Shown here: positions 16,420-25,477 of the stretch, piece by piece
Numbering within the stretch: the stretch's first letter is position 1
How the letters are laid out: the number at the start of each line of letters is the position of its first letter
Source: Arsukibacterium sp.
GTDB lineage: Bacteria; Pseudomonadota; Gammaproteobacteria; Enterobacterales; Alteromonadaceae
Length of the DNA stretch: 64,000 bases
NCBI RefSeq assembly: GCF_018402695.1
Contig: NZ_JAGYIM010000016.1
Span: forward strand, 186,001 to 250,000
Direction: 5' to 3'
Made by a program: the position numbers and the translations under genes
Notes under the pieces: model-generated
Database searches by the model: none
Seen by the model: the letters and a program-made list of their open reading frames with translations, nothing else
What the model was told of the DNA's origin: nothing

Positions 16420-18410
16420 ATGACAACACAACGTAAAATCAAAACAGACGCTTTTCGTCCCCGCATTAATTTTTTGCTGGCAACGCTTGCTGTAGTTTGC
16501 CTGAGCAGTTGCGGTCAGCCGCCTGCCGAACAGACGGCCCCGGCACAAGCTGCTGCCAATCAGCCTGAAGCCGAACCGGAAACTGCAGCCAAAACCAAAC
16601 ATGACGCGACAGACCGCCATGGTAAACCAGTGGTGTATCAGGTGTTTACCCGCTTATTTGGCAATACTAATACCACTAATAAACCCTGGGGCACGCTTGA
16701 GGAAAACGGCGTTGGTAAGTTTAACGACTTTACCGATGAGGCGCTGGCCGGCATTAAAGCACTGGGTACCAGCCATATCTGGTATACCGGCGTGCCACAC
16801 CATGCGGTCATTAACGACTACACCACTTATGGCATCAGCCTGGATGACCCTGATGTGGTAAAAGGCCGGGCCGGCTCGCCTATGCGGTAAAAGACTATTA
16901 CAGCGTTAACCCCGATTTAGCGGTAGACCCCGCCAACCGGCTGGCTGAATTCAAAGCCTTAGTAGAGCGCACCCATAAACATGGTATGCAGGTACTGATT
17001 GATATTGTGCCGAACCATGTGGCGCGCGATTATCAGTCGCTGGCCAGGCCAAAGGGCGTAGCCGATTTTGGTGCTAATGATGACAGCAGTGTTGAGTATC
17101 AGCGCGACAATAACTTTTATTATGTGCCGGGCAAGGCATTTGAAGTGCCGGCCTGGCCCGATAGTTATCAGGTGTTAGGTGGTGAGGCTCACCCGCTGGC
17201 CGATGGTAAATTTTTGGAAAACCCGGCCAAATGGACCGGCAACGGGGCCCGCGCGGCCCAGCCGGCCTTTGATGACTGGTACGAGACGGTAAAAATTAAC
17301 TACGGGGTGCGGCCCGACGGCAGTTACGATTTCGATACGTTGCCAGCGGAATACGCTGAAAAAGACTGGCAGGCGCATTATCAGTTCTGGCAGGGCAAGG
17401 ATGTACCAGATTCCTGGCTGAAATTTCGTGATATCACCCTGTACTGGCTGGATTTCGGGGTAGATGGCTTTCGTTACGATATGGCAGAAATGGTGCCGGT
17501 AGAATTCTGGAGCTATTTAAACTCGCATATTAAACAGGTTAACCCCGATGCGTTTTTGCTGGCGGAGGTGTATCAGCCTGATTTATACCGCGACTACATT
17601 AAACTGGGTTTAATGGACTACCTGTACGACAAGGTGGAGTTTTACGACAGCTTAAAGCTGGTGATGCAGGGCAAGGGCCCAACCTCGGCCCTGGTCGCCA
17701 CCCAGCAACGGATGGCCGATATTGAACAGCATATGCTGCACTTTCTGGAAAACCATGACGAGCAGCGCATTGCCAGCCCGGAGTTTGCCGGAGACGCCCG
17801 CAAAGGTATGCCGGCAATGGTGGTGTCGGCATTAATCAGCACCTCGCCCACCATGCTGTATTTCGGCCAGGATGTCGGTGAGCCAGGCGCTGAAGATGCC
17901 GGCTTTGGCAAGCCCAGCCGCACCAGTATTTTTGACTATGTTGGCGTGCCGCATCATCAGCGCTGGATGAATGGCGGTAAATTTGACGGCGGGACGCTAA
18001 GCAAAGACGAAGCCGCACTGCGTGACTTTTATGTTCGTTTAATGACCTTTAGTGCCAATGCCCCGGCCTTAATGGGTGACTACTATCAGCTACATACTGC
18101 TAACCTGGCTACTAACAGCGCCTACAGTGAGCAACAGCTGGCCTTTGCCCGCTACACTGATCCGCAACAGCAGGACGCGCAACAGCTGATTGTGGTCAGT
18201 AATTTTAATGCGGAGCAGACCAGTGAATTTGAACTGATATTGCCCGCTGAGCTGATTAGCCAATGGCAACTGGCCGATGGCCGCCATGGTCTGGCGGGCC
18301 AGTTAGGCGAAGGCGTCGCCGAACTACGGGTTACAAATGGTGTCGGGCAGGTTAATATTGCCCTGCCGCCGCTGGGCTCAGTGGTGTATCGCGTGCAGTA
18401 TCAGGAGTAA
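16420..18410 (+). pseudogene. GH13 alpha-amylase family lipoprotein, frameshifted
   Basis: A lipoprotein (lipobox LSSC near residue 30) with a GH13 catalytic barrel for hydrolysis of alpha-glucans. The first frame runs 16420-16890 and stops after GRAGSPMR; the second picks up directly, reading YAVKDYYSVNPDLAVDPAN, once one base is added near 16880-16881. The restored protein is about 663 residues. The catalytic Asp codon is at 17478-17480 (GFRYDMAE), the Glu at 17565-17567 (LLAEVY) and the second Asp at 17757-17759 (ENHDEQR), all intact. Either a recent one-base deletion or a sequence error. A GH31 gene follows after two bases, so they form one operon behind the operator at 16333. Confidence 0.85.
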
Positions 18411-18412
18411 AC

Positions 18413-20836
18413 ATGCGCTATTTTGTTACGTTAAGCCGCTTACTGGCCGCTTTTAGCTTTCTTGCCGCTTTTAGTCTGGCTGCGGCCGATTATCAGTCGC
18501 ACCGCCAGCTCGGTAACCAGCTGCTATTAAAAACCAGCGACGGTGAGCTGGCCATCACCTTTTTTCAACCGCAGGTGGCCGAGGTGCATTATCAGCCAGC
18601 CGGCGTCAAGCAGTTGCCGTCGTTTGCGATTGGCACGGCACCGGCGCCACAAACCTTAACGGTAACTGATAATGGTGATCATCTGCTGTACCGCTCGGCA
18701 GAAATGCGGATAAAAATTGCCAAATCGCCACTTAAGTTAAGTTTTTACCAGGGCGAGCAGCTAATCACCGAAGAGCAGCCGGGGTTTTTCAAAGATAAGG
18801 AGCAGCTAAGCTTTAAATTCCGCTTAACCGAACAGGAAAAATTGTTTGGCGCCGGTCAGCGGGTGCTAGGCATGGACCGCCGTGGCCATCGCCTGCCGCT
18901 GTATAACAAAGCACACTATGGTTACAGCACCGAGTCAGAGCAAATGTATTTCAGCCTGGCCGGGGTAATGTCGAGCAACAAATATATGTTGTTGTTTGAT
19001 AATTCAGCAAGTGGCCATATCGACCTTGGCAAAACCGCCGCCGACACTCTGGAGTTCAGTGCAGTGGGCGGCCGCAGTGCTTACATAGTAGTGGCTGGCG
19101 ACAGCTTCCCTGAGCTTATCGACAACTACCTGACCGTAAGCGGCAAGCCGCCATTACCGGCGCGCTGGACCTTAGGCAGCTATGCCTCGCGTTTTGGTTA
19201 TCGCAGCGAGGCTGAAGCGCGGGCAGTGGTGCAGAAATACCGCGAAGCAGGCCTGCCGCTGGATGCAATCGTGCTCGATTTATACTGGTTTGGCCCCGAC
19301 ATTAAAGGCCATATGGGTAACCTGGCCTGGGATCGCGAGGCCTTCCCTGAGCCAGAGCAAATGCTGGCCGATTTTAAAGCCGATGGCGTAAAAACCATTT
19401 TAGTGACTGAGCCTTTTGTCTTGACCAGCTCAAAACGCTGGCAGGAAGCGGTCGCGGCTGACGTATTGGCAAAAGCGCCGGACGGTAGCCCGCAAACCTT
19501 TGATTTTTACTTTGGTAATACCGGCTTAATTGATGTGTTTAATCCGGTTGCCGCCGACTGGTTCTGGCAAATATATAAAGGCCTGGCTGAGCAGGGCGTA
19601 GCCGGGGTGTGGGGTGATTTAGGCGAGCCGGAAGTGCACCCGGCCGACACCCGGCATCTGCTTGGCAGTGCCGACGAAGTTCATAACGCCTATGGCCATC
19701 GCTGGGCCGAGCTAGTGTATCGCGGTTATAAACGTAACTTTGCTGATACCCGGCCCTTTATTATGATGCGGGCCGGCAGCCTGGGCTCGCAGCGCTATGG
19801 TATGGTACCGTGGACCGGTGATGTCGAGCGCAGCTGGGGCGGCCTGCAACCCCAGGTGGAATTAGCGCTGCAAATGAGCCTGTTTGGTTTTGGCTATATT
19901 CACTCTGATTTAGGCGGTTTTGCCGGTGCCGAAACCTTCGACCCGGAGCTGTATATCCGCTGGTTGCAGTACGGCGTATTTCAACCGGTTTACCGGCCAC
20001 ATGCCCAGGAGCATATTGCGCCCGAGCCGGTATTTCACAGCAAGGATGTGGTTGAAACCCTGCGGCCCTACCTGAACCTGCGTTATCAGTTATTACCCTA
20101 TTTATATACGATGGCCTGGCAGCACAGCCAGACCGGCATGCCACTGATGCGACCGCTGTTTTTTGCCGATGAAAGCAACACCCACTTTATGGACGAAACC
20201 AATAGCTACCTGTGGGGTGACGCTTTCTTAATCGCGCCGGTAACGAAGCCCGGTGTACGCAGCTGGCAGGTGAATATGCCGGATGGTGTCTGGTTCGACT
20301 TTTTCAGTGGCAAGCGCTATCAGGGCGGTGAGCTGACAGAAGTGCCGGTGACTATTGATACCATCCCGGTACTGGTAAAGGCCGGTAGCTTTGTGCCGAT
20401 GGTTGAGCCGATGGCCAGCACTAAGGATTACAGCTCTGCCAAACTTACCGTGCATTACTATGCCGACAGCAGCATTAGCTGCGCCAAAGGCCAGATGTAT
20501 GAAGACGACGGCAGCAGCACCAACAGCACTGCGAACGGTAACTATGAGTTATTAAACTTCTATGCATTAGATGATGAGAATGGCCTGAAGCTGGAATTTA
20601 CACGTAGTGGCGGGGATTATACCGGCAAACCCGAGAGCCGCGAGCTAACGGTAGTGCTGCATAACCAACCAGCCAAAGCCGGACGCATCACGGTAAACGG
20701 CCAGTTTATCGCCATCGTCGCCCAACCCCAGCGTTTCGCCCGCCAGCAAAACGTGGCGTACTACGATAAAGCCACTAAGCAGTTAAAAGTTAAAACCCAC
20801 TGGCAGGGTGAGAAGCTGCAACTGCAGGTGCGTTAA
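18413..20836 (+). CDS. GH31 alpha-glucosidase, secreted
   Basis: Releases glucose from the non-reducing ends of maltodextrins, probably in the periplasm. A Sec signal peptide (about 24 residues, ending FSLAAADY) is followed by an N-terminal beta-domain, the GH31 barrel (about 230-560) and C-terminal beta-domains. The nucleophile is expected at Asp402 in WGDLGEPE and the acid at Asp470 in WTGDVERSW. The nucleophile loop GDLGEPEVH differs from the textbook WxDMNE, marking a distinct GH31 branch. The start has GGAG in front and sits two bases after the amylase stop. Confidence 0.88.
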   Translation: MRYFVTLSRLLAAFSFLAAFSLAAADYQSHRQLGNQLLLKTSDGELAITFFQPQVAEVHYQPAGVKQLPSFAIGTAPAPQTLTVTDNGDHLLYRSAEMRIKIAKSPLKLSFYQGEQLITEEQPGFFKDKEQLSFKFRLTEQEKLFGAGQRVLGMDRRGHRLPLYNKAHYGYSTESEQMYFSLAGVMSSNKYMLLFDNSASGHIDLGKTAADTLEFSAVGGRSAYIVVAGDSFPELIDNYLTVSGKPPLPARWTLGSYASRFGYRSEAEARAVVQKYREAGLPLDAIVLDLYWFGPDIKGHMGNLAWDREAFPEPEQMLADFKADGVKTILVTEPFVLTSSKRWQEAVAADVLAKAPDGSPQTFDFYFGNTGLIDVFNPVAADWFWQIYKGLAEQGVAGVWGDLGEPEVHPADTRHLLGSADEVHNAYGHRWAELVYRGYKRNFADTRPFIMMRAGSLGSQRYGMVPWTGDVERSWGGLQPQVELALQMSLFGFGYIHSDLGGFAGAETFDPELYIRWLQYGVFQPVYRPHAQEHIAPEPVFHSKDVVETLRPYLNLRYQLLPYLYTMAWQHSQTGMPLMRPLFFADESNTHFMDETNSYLWGDAFLIAPVTKPGVRSWQVNMPDGVWFDFFSGKRYQGGELTEVPVTIDTIPVLVKAGSFVPMVEPMASTKDYSSAKLTVHYYADSSISCAKGQMYEDDGSSTNSTANGNYELLNFYALDDENGLKLEFTRSGGDYTGKPESRELTVVLHNQPAKAGRITVNGQFIAIVAQPQRFARQQNVAYYDKATKQLKVKTHWQGEKLQLQVR

Positions 20837-20864
20837 GCCTTTAACCCCTTTTTATAAATTGTCT

Positions 20865-20909
20865 GTGCCAAACGACAACCTGAGTTTTACAAAGGTTGTT
20901 GTTTGGGCA
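20865..20909 (+). terminator. Long imperfect hairpin after the GH31 gene
   Basis: TGCCAAACGACAACCT (20865-20880) pairs with AGGTTGTTGTTTGGGCA (20893-20909) with small mismatches, loop of about 12 bases. No T-run follows, so this could be a Rho-assisted end of the amylase-GH31 operon or a repeat-type stem. Confidence 0.45.
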
Positions 20910-21040
20910 GTTACTCTGCCGCTACCCCGTACCAGATTTCATACCAGAATTATATTGATTTGCTTGATCTTATTGCGTAACTTCAATTCATTTACCAACT
21001 ATTAAGCTATTGAACCTAAGCTCAAGGCAAGGTTGCTGAC

Positions 21041-21484
21041 ATGGATGAGTTTTCAGAAAAGATCGCAAATAAATTCCGTAGCCAGTTCCCACGGTGGATT
21101 AGCTACTGTGGCGCAGTTAACCGTGATGGCGCTGTAATTTTTGAAGCGAAAATCCCATTTCCGGGCAGCAAAAGAGATGCCTTTCTGACGTTGGCTACTG
21201 ATAATCAAGAAGTAACCGTCTACCTTGATTCATATCACGCTCACTTTGACGACTTCGGCGAAAATAATTCTAATAGTGATGCACTTGTTTTTGTTCAGAA
21301 AATTATTTCTAACGAATATGTCGTTGTAAGCTATTGGCGGGATAGTCAGTGGTGTGGCTCTGAACACGTACCTATTAATGCTTTGCCGACAGGGAATGAA
21401 GAATACCCTTATGCAAACTTAGTCAAAATGTATTCCTGGTTGGGAAATTATGATAATGAAATTCACTATAAGCCAAGAGGTTGA
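21041..21484 (+). CDS. Hypothetical cytoplasmic protein, immunity-like
   Basis: A 147-residue soluble acidic protein with no signal or membrane span. The middle part has beta-strands and an LDSYHAHFDDFGE motif, a style common among immunity proteins of polymorphic toxins, though no named family is recognised with certainty. It begins an AT-richer accessory segment and is followed 15 bases after its stop by a REP-like palindrome (21499-21522). No toxin gene adjoins it. An orphan immunity gene is an inference from style and setting. Confidence 0.6.
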   Translation: MDEFSEKIANKFRSQFPRWISYCGAVNRDGAVIFEAKIPFPGSKRDAFLTLATDNQEVTVYLDSYHAHFDDFGENNSNSDALVFVQKIISNEYVVVSYWRDSQWCGSEHVPINALPTGNEEYPYANLVKMYSWLGNYDNEIHYKPRG

Positions 21485-21498
21485 AAGCTCGCCGGAGA

Positions 21499-21522
21499 AT
21501 CAATGTCACTGACCCCATTGAT
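21499..21522. repeat. REP-like palindromic element, copy A (single)
   Basis: A 24-base unit opening ATCAATG and closing CATTGAT, with TCACTGACCC between. The same ends and the CTGACCC core recur at 24106-24182, 25339-25460 and 26177-26250. It separates two unrelated small genes. Confidence 0.7.
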
Positions 21523-21563
21523 CTACATGATAAGCCCTAAACTGTCAGCAATAGCAGGAAGCT

Positions 21564-22025
21564 ATGAAATCAGATTCGAATAAGGTTTTTGACTTTGTTA
21601 ATCACGGTCTTGAGATCGATAAGCTAATTCGGTCTTCGTTTAATGATTCACAGATGTCGAACGCTAAATGGAAAAAGTTGTTCGTGCTTTTGGCTGAACA
21701 ATTCCCGCAGGTTTACGCCATTTGGAAATTTGTAGGCGCGAACAATGATGGTGTCGCCTTATTAGGTAGCCCTAAAACCGGTGAGTTGGAAGAAACTTAT
21801 ATAAATCATCGATTTTGGCTTGGGCCACGTTATTACAAAGAGATTCAGTGGATTACTTTTCCCAGGGTAATAAGAAAATCAGGTTATGAAAAGGTGCCGT
21901 CACGGAACTCATCTCAAGACACTGACCTGATTCTGTCTGAACTGAAAAAAGTTGGTTACTGGCCTGTTGCGGAGACCAACGATGGTTTCACAATCTTTGG
22001 TCATAGATTTACGCCACGTACGTGA
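21564..22025 (+). CDS. Hypothetical cytoplasmic protein
   Basis: A 153-residue soluble protein, no signal or membrane segment. It contains NAKWKKLFVLLAEQF near residue 37, followed by aromatic-rich strands (YAIWKFVG, HRFWLGPRYYKEIQW) and a C-terminal helix-strand pair. Vaguely like small DUF proteins that start with a TKWxxLF helix, but no assignment is made. Good CAGGAAG site before the ATG. It lies just after REP-like copy A, inside a run of unrelated cargo genes, with base composition lower in GC than the starch genes. Confidence 0.55.
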   Translation: MKSDSNKVFDFVNHGLEIDKLIRSSFNDSQMSNAKWKKLFVLLAEQFPQVYAIWKFVGANNDGVALLGSPKTGELEETYINHRFWLGPRYYKEIQWITFPRVIRKSGYEKVPSRNSSQDTDLILSELKKVGYWPVAETNDGFTIFGHRFTPRT

Positions 22026-22245
22026 GGTGAATACGAGACCTTCAGGATCAGGTCTTGTATCTTGCTCCGTGATTTTGAAATTACGGCCTATCGGTCGCAA
22101 AATACACTGGAAGCATGTTATTTTTTTTAATCAGAATTTTGGCTAATTTAGCAAAATTTAAAATCGTGACAACAAGCGAGTACCACTGCGAAAAAGCAGA
22201 GGATTCCTCAGCCAATAAGTTGGTAAATTTCTCAAGGAAGAATTT

Positions 22246-23172
22246 GTGAATTTCAGAGTTGCTAAAAATGTTGTATTGATTACAACTGTGCTTGCCGTCG
22301 GGGCCGTTGCCTTATTTAAAGCACAGCAATATAAAGAAGATTACACTTCGGATTTTATTGACGAAACCATTTACTCTTCTGTATTAGGTGAAAGCAGGAA
22401 AATTTTTATCCGGCTACCTGGCGGTTACGAACGAAGTAAAGAGTACCCGCTAATTATTAAAACTGACGGCAATTTTAATCTGAAACGCTGGGATGAAACA
22501 CTGGCTGAGCTGAGCTCACAGAGCATTACAGAAGATTCTATAATCGTTGCGATACCTAATTTATTTTGGGTTGATTCGAGAAACAGGGACTTAGTTCCTC
22601 CGTATGCTCGACGTGACGTAAATATTGAAGCACGCCCTGACGAGGATAATCATCCAGATATATTTGGTAAAGCGGATAGGTTTTTAGCATTTATCGAAAC
22701 TGAACTAATCCCCTATCTTGAGAAGAATTACGCTATTAATGACAACAGGTTGTTAAGTGGCTTTTCGGCAGGTGGCAGTTTGGTACTTTATACAATTGTT
22801 ACTAAACCAGATCTGTTTAGTGGTTATCTTGCTTTTAGTCCAGCAGCTTGGTACGACGATTCAGTGGTGGTAAAAGAGTTTGCAAAGAACTTACCCGTTA
22901 CCGATGGTAAACCTATTTTCTTATACCTTAGCTTGGGTGGCGAAGAAAACGAAATTATTACAGGTTCTTTCAAAGGGCTCCTTAGTGCTTTAGAAACCAA
23001 TGCTCCTGCCAATTTACAATGGGCCTACAGTTACAGCGAGGGGGCCGGGCATAATGCTAACCCGTACGTTTCCGTACCGAAAGCGCTCACCAAGTATTAT
23101 GAATTTTGTGCAAACAAAAATTCAGTAAGACCAGTCAGAAACGCCCACAGCGTAAGCTCAACCTCAAACTAG
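22246..23172 (+). CDS. Alpha/beta-hydrolase esterase (esterase-D / IroE-like)
   Basis: A 308-residue hydrolase with an N-terminal signal anchor (about 7-26), so probably periplasmic and tethered. The nucleophile elbow is GFSAGGS (Ser near 195). The opening (SSVLGESRKIFIRLPGGYE), YPLIIKTDG and AGHNAN near the end (candidate catalytic His) fit the putative-esterase family that includes Fes/IroE and esterase D. The start is GTG at 22246 with AGGAAG upstream. It belongs to the accessory stretch bounded by REP-like elements; the serine protease gene follows 57 bases later. Substrate unknown. Confidence 0.75.
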   Translation: MNFRVAKNVVLITTVLAVGAVALFKAQQYKEDYTSDFIDETIYSSVLGESRKIFIRLPGGYERSKEYPLIIKTDGNFNLKRWDETLAELSSQSITEDSIIVAIPNLFWVDSRNRDLVPPYARRDVNIEARPDEDNHPDIFGKADRFLAFIETELIPYLEKNYAINDNRLLSGFSAGGSLVLYTIVTKPDLFSGYLAFSPAAWYDDSVVVKEFAKNLPVTDGKPIFLYLSLGGEENEIITGSFKGLLSALETNAPANLQWAYSYSEGAGHNANPYVSVPKALTKYYEFCANKNSVRPVRNAHSVSSTSN

Positions 23173-23229
23173 CTGCGCGGCTGCTGCTGGCTACGTTAGC
23201 CTTAAAAGGGACTACCAAAGGAAACATCA

Positions 23230-24036
23230 ATGTCTCGAATTTTGTTTATTACACTGCTTGCCGTGTCTTTCAGCACAAGCGCTATCGTTATTCGTCACGA
23301 CGTCGATGATTCCAAGTACCGGGTTCAGGCAACTGAGTTTCCTGCTCTGGCCGACATGCCTGGTGAGGGACATGGTGTACTGATTGCGCCGCAGTGGGTG
23401 ATTACCGCTGCTCATGCAATCAGTTGGCAATCTGAAATCAAACAGATAACGGTTGGCGGTATAGCCAGATCTGTTGAACGCATCGAGATTCATTCCGGCT
23501 ACAAAGCCCCGCCGCAACAGCTACAAGAGCACGCGCTGGCTACCTGGGATTGGACGCTTTTTAGGGTTCTGCTTGCTTCCTCAGATGACATCGCACTGCT
23601 GAAACTGGCAGAGCCCATCACCGATATCTCGCCTGTGGCTATCTACAATAGCAACAACGAGTTCGGCCAAACTGTTAAGGTTGTAGGAAAAGGCGCTACC
23701 GGTAACGGCATGGACGGTTATGAATTCAGCAGCTCTCACCGCACAGACCTTCGTCGTGCTTACAACAAAGTCAGCAGTGCCGATGGTCGCTGGTTTTGCT
23801 ATGTGCTCGACAATCCAGCGGATGCATTAACCCTTGAAGGCGGCTCAGGTAGTGGTGACAGCGGTGGGCCGGTTCTGATTGCAGCTGAGCAGGAATGGTT
23901 GTTAGCCGGACTTACTTCATGGAGTGATCTGCAAAGTACTAACAGAACTCCCGGGCGGTATGGTCAAGTCAGTTGTAATGTTCGGCTGAGCCATTATCAC
24001 CAGTGGATTGAAAGTATTATCTCGAAACAACCGTAA
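23230..24036 (+). CDS. Secreted trypsin-like (S1) serine protease
   Basis: A 268-residue chymotrypsin-fold protease with a signal peptide (about 18 residues, ending STSA). The triad looks complete: His in ITAAHA, Asp in DDIALLKL and Ser in GSGDSGGPVL. Cys pairs near the Ser loop and C-terminus could form disulfides. Good start context (AAAGGAAACATCA then ATG). Likely periplasmic or exported; the N-terminal segment between signal and GHGVLIAP may act as a short pro-region. A 7-bp stem with loop TAT at 24063-24079 follows but lacks a T-run. Confidence 0.85.
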   Translation: MSRILFITLLAVSFSTSAIVIRHDVDDSKYRVQATEFPALADMPGEGHGVLIAPQWVITAAHAISWQSEIKQITVGGIARSVERIEIHSGYKAPPQQLQEHALATWDWTLFRVLLASSDDIALLKLAEPITDISPVAIYNSNNEFGQTVKVVGKGATGNGMDGYEFSSSHRTDLRRAYNKVSSADGRWFCYVLDNPADALTLEGGSGSGDSGGPVLIAAEQEWLLAGLTSWSDLQSTNRTPGRYGQVSCNVRLSHYHQWIESIISKQP

Positions 24037-24105
24037 TGGCGTCTAATAACCGCCTTAAGCATAGCGGCCTATGGCCGCTGGAATCGCAACAAGTTGCTCG
24101 CTTTT

Positions 24106-24182
24106 ATCAATAGAGTCAGAGTCTTTGAACACTGATAGTGGAAAACAGTCATACAAATATCAATGACGCTGACCCCATTAAT
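24106..24182. repeat. REP-like inverted pair (BIME), copy B
   Basis: A unit of 77 bases: ATCAATAGAGTCAGAGTCTTTG on the left, a 30-odd base spacer, then the inverse CAATGACGCTGACCCC with ATTAAT on the right. The two arms are inverted versions of one motif. It matches copy C (25339-25415) nearly base for base, including the spacer, so the whole unit is what moves or is copied. Confidence 0.75.
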
Positions 24183-24214
24183 CTACAATTTTTAGTTTGC
24201 AGACCGAGGAAATT

Positions 24215-25330
24215 GTGCAGAAAAACAGAAGAATCCATGCCAGTTGGACGGCTTTGCTGGCGATGTTGTGGACCGGCGCTTGTTTGGGCCAGCAGACTTC
24301 GGCCACAGACAGCAGCCAGGTATTTTCCGCTCGTGCGCCAGCAACAATTTCGGAGGCCAGCGATGCGAAATTTCAGCTTAGGTATTCAACTATAATCAGC
24401 GCTATCTTCGAGGACAGTAAAGGACGCTTCTGGTTCGGCAGCCAGCAGGAAGGCGTGGCATTGTTCGATGGCAGTGCCTTTACTTACTACACGGTAAGCG
24501 ATGGGCTGAGCGGTAATCAGATCAGGACGATTCAGGAAGATCAGGCCGGCGTTATGTGGTTCGGCACAGGAAACGGTGTCACCAGTTTCGATGGCAATAC
24601 GTTCGAGATCCGTAACGGTAGAGCGCAGCAGGGGCTGGCCTTTACTTCAGGGAATACCTGGCAGTCGAAAGCCGGCGACCTCTGGTTTCCCGGCGATAAT
24701 GCACGGGGTAAAGGCGTCGATGGGCAGGGAGTGTATCGATATGATGGCCGCTCGCTTTCCTATCTGACCTTCCCCCTGCCCCCCGGAGTAGATGATCAGC
24801 AACCATACCTGGTGACCAGCATCGCCAAGGGACAGAACAAAAAGGTCTGGTTCGGAACCTATCCAGCTGTATTCGGCTATGACGGTAAATCGTTCACGAT
24901 CATCAACAAAGAGAGCGAGGGCATCGGGTCTGCAGGCGAGCCATTTTATGTCCGAAGTGTATTCGAAGACAGCAAAGGAAGGCTTTGGATAGGCAATAAC
25001 GGGCTTGGGGTTTTGCTTTACGATGGTCAGGCTGTCTCCAACTTCACCGAACAGCACCGCCTCAGCATCAGGGAAAAGGGGCCCTCCGAGTCTCTTGGTC
25101 GGGTATTCTCTATTGCCGAAGACAGCGCAGGCAACATCTGGTTTGGAACAAGCGACAATGGTGCATGGCGCTTCGATGGCGAGTCGTTGACCAACTTCAC
25201 CATGGCAGACGGGCTGACCAGCCAGATGGTTTGGAGTATCTATCGTGACAAGAGGGGGGCCCTGTGGCTTGGTATGGGTGATGGCAGTGTATTGCGATTC
25301 AACGGCGAGTCGTTCGACCGGGTTTACTGA
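24215..25330 (+). CDS. Stand-alone two-component-regulator-type beta-propeller, secreted
   Basis: A secreted protein of about 371 residues made of a signal peptide (ALLAMLWTGACLGQ) and seven Reg_prop repeats, each with a D-x-x-G-x-[LMI]-W-[FIL]-G core (for example EDSKGRFWFGS, EDQAGVMWFGT, EDSAGNIWFGT, RDKRGALWLGM). Seven such units make one complete seven-bladed propeller. In hybrid two-component sensors two or more of these precede a histidine kinase; here there is no membrane or kinase part. GTG at 24215 is preferred because GAGGAA precedes it; the frame is open back to a TTG at 24197. It is flanked on both sides by REP-like copies B and C. Confidence 0.82.
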   Translation: MQKNRRIHASWTALLAMLWTGACLGQQTSATDSSQVFSARAPATISEASDAKFQLRYSTIISAIFEDSKGRFWFGSQQEGVALFDGSAFTYYTVSDGLSGNQIRTIQEDQAGVMWFGTGNGVTSFDGNTFEIRNGRAQQGLAFTSGNTWQSKAGDLWFPGDNARGKGVDGQGVYRYDGRSLSYLTFPLPPGVDDQQPYLVTSIAKGQNKKVWFGTYPAVFGYDGKSFTIINKESEGIGSAGEPFYVRSVFEDSKGRLWIGNNGLGVLLYDGQAVSNFTEQHRLSIREKGPSESLGRVFSIAEDSAGNIWFGTSDNGAWRFDGESLTNFTMADGLTSQMVWSIYRDKRGALWLGMGDGSVLRFNGESFDRVY

Positions 25331-25338
25331 TTTTCCAA

Positions 25339-25460
25339 ATCAATAGGGTCAGAGTCTTTGCACAGGAGTAGTGGAAAATAGTAATACAAATATCAATGAC
25401 ACTGACCCCATTGATCGCTGACCCCATTGATCGTGACCCCATTGATCGACCCCATTGATC
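25339..25460. repeat. REP-like inverted pair, copy C, with tandemly amplified right end
   Basis: The same unit as copy B (25339-25415), followed by extra copies of its right end: GACCCCATTGATC at 25404-25416, 25420-25432, 25435-25447 and 25448-25460, with periods of 16, 15 and 13 bases. Stepwise shortening of the spacer suggests repeated slippage or repeated insertion at the element end. Confidence 0.8.
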
Positions 25461-25477
25461 GATGATTTCACTGACTA

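Noticed and set aside
16252-16620. N-terminal extension of the diguanylate cyclase frame
   Set aside because: It covers the operator and start of the divergent amylase gene, reads as low-complexity Arg/Cys/Phe sequence, and the ATG at 16251 has a strong GGAGGG.
24063-24079. AGCGGCC / GGCCGCT stem after the protease gene as a terminator
   Set aside because: Perfect seven-pair stem but a three-base loop and no T-run; left as a simple hairpin.
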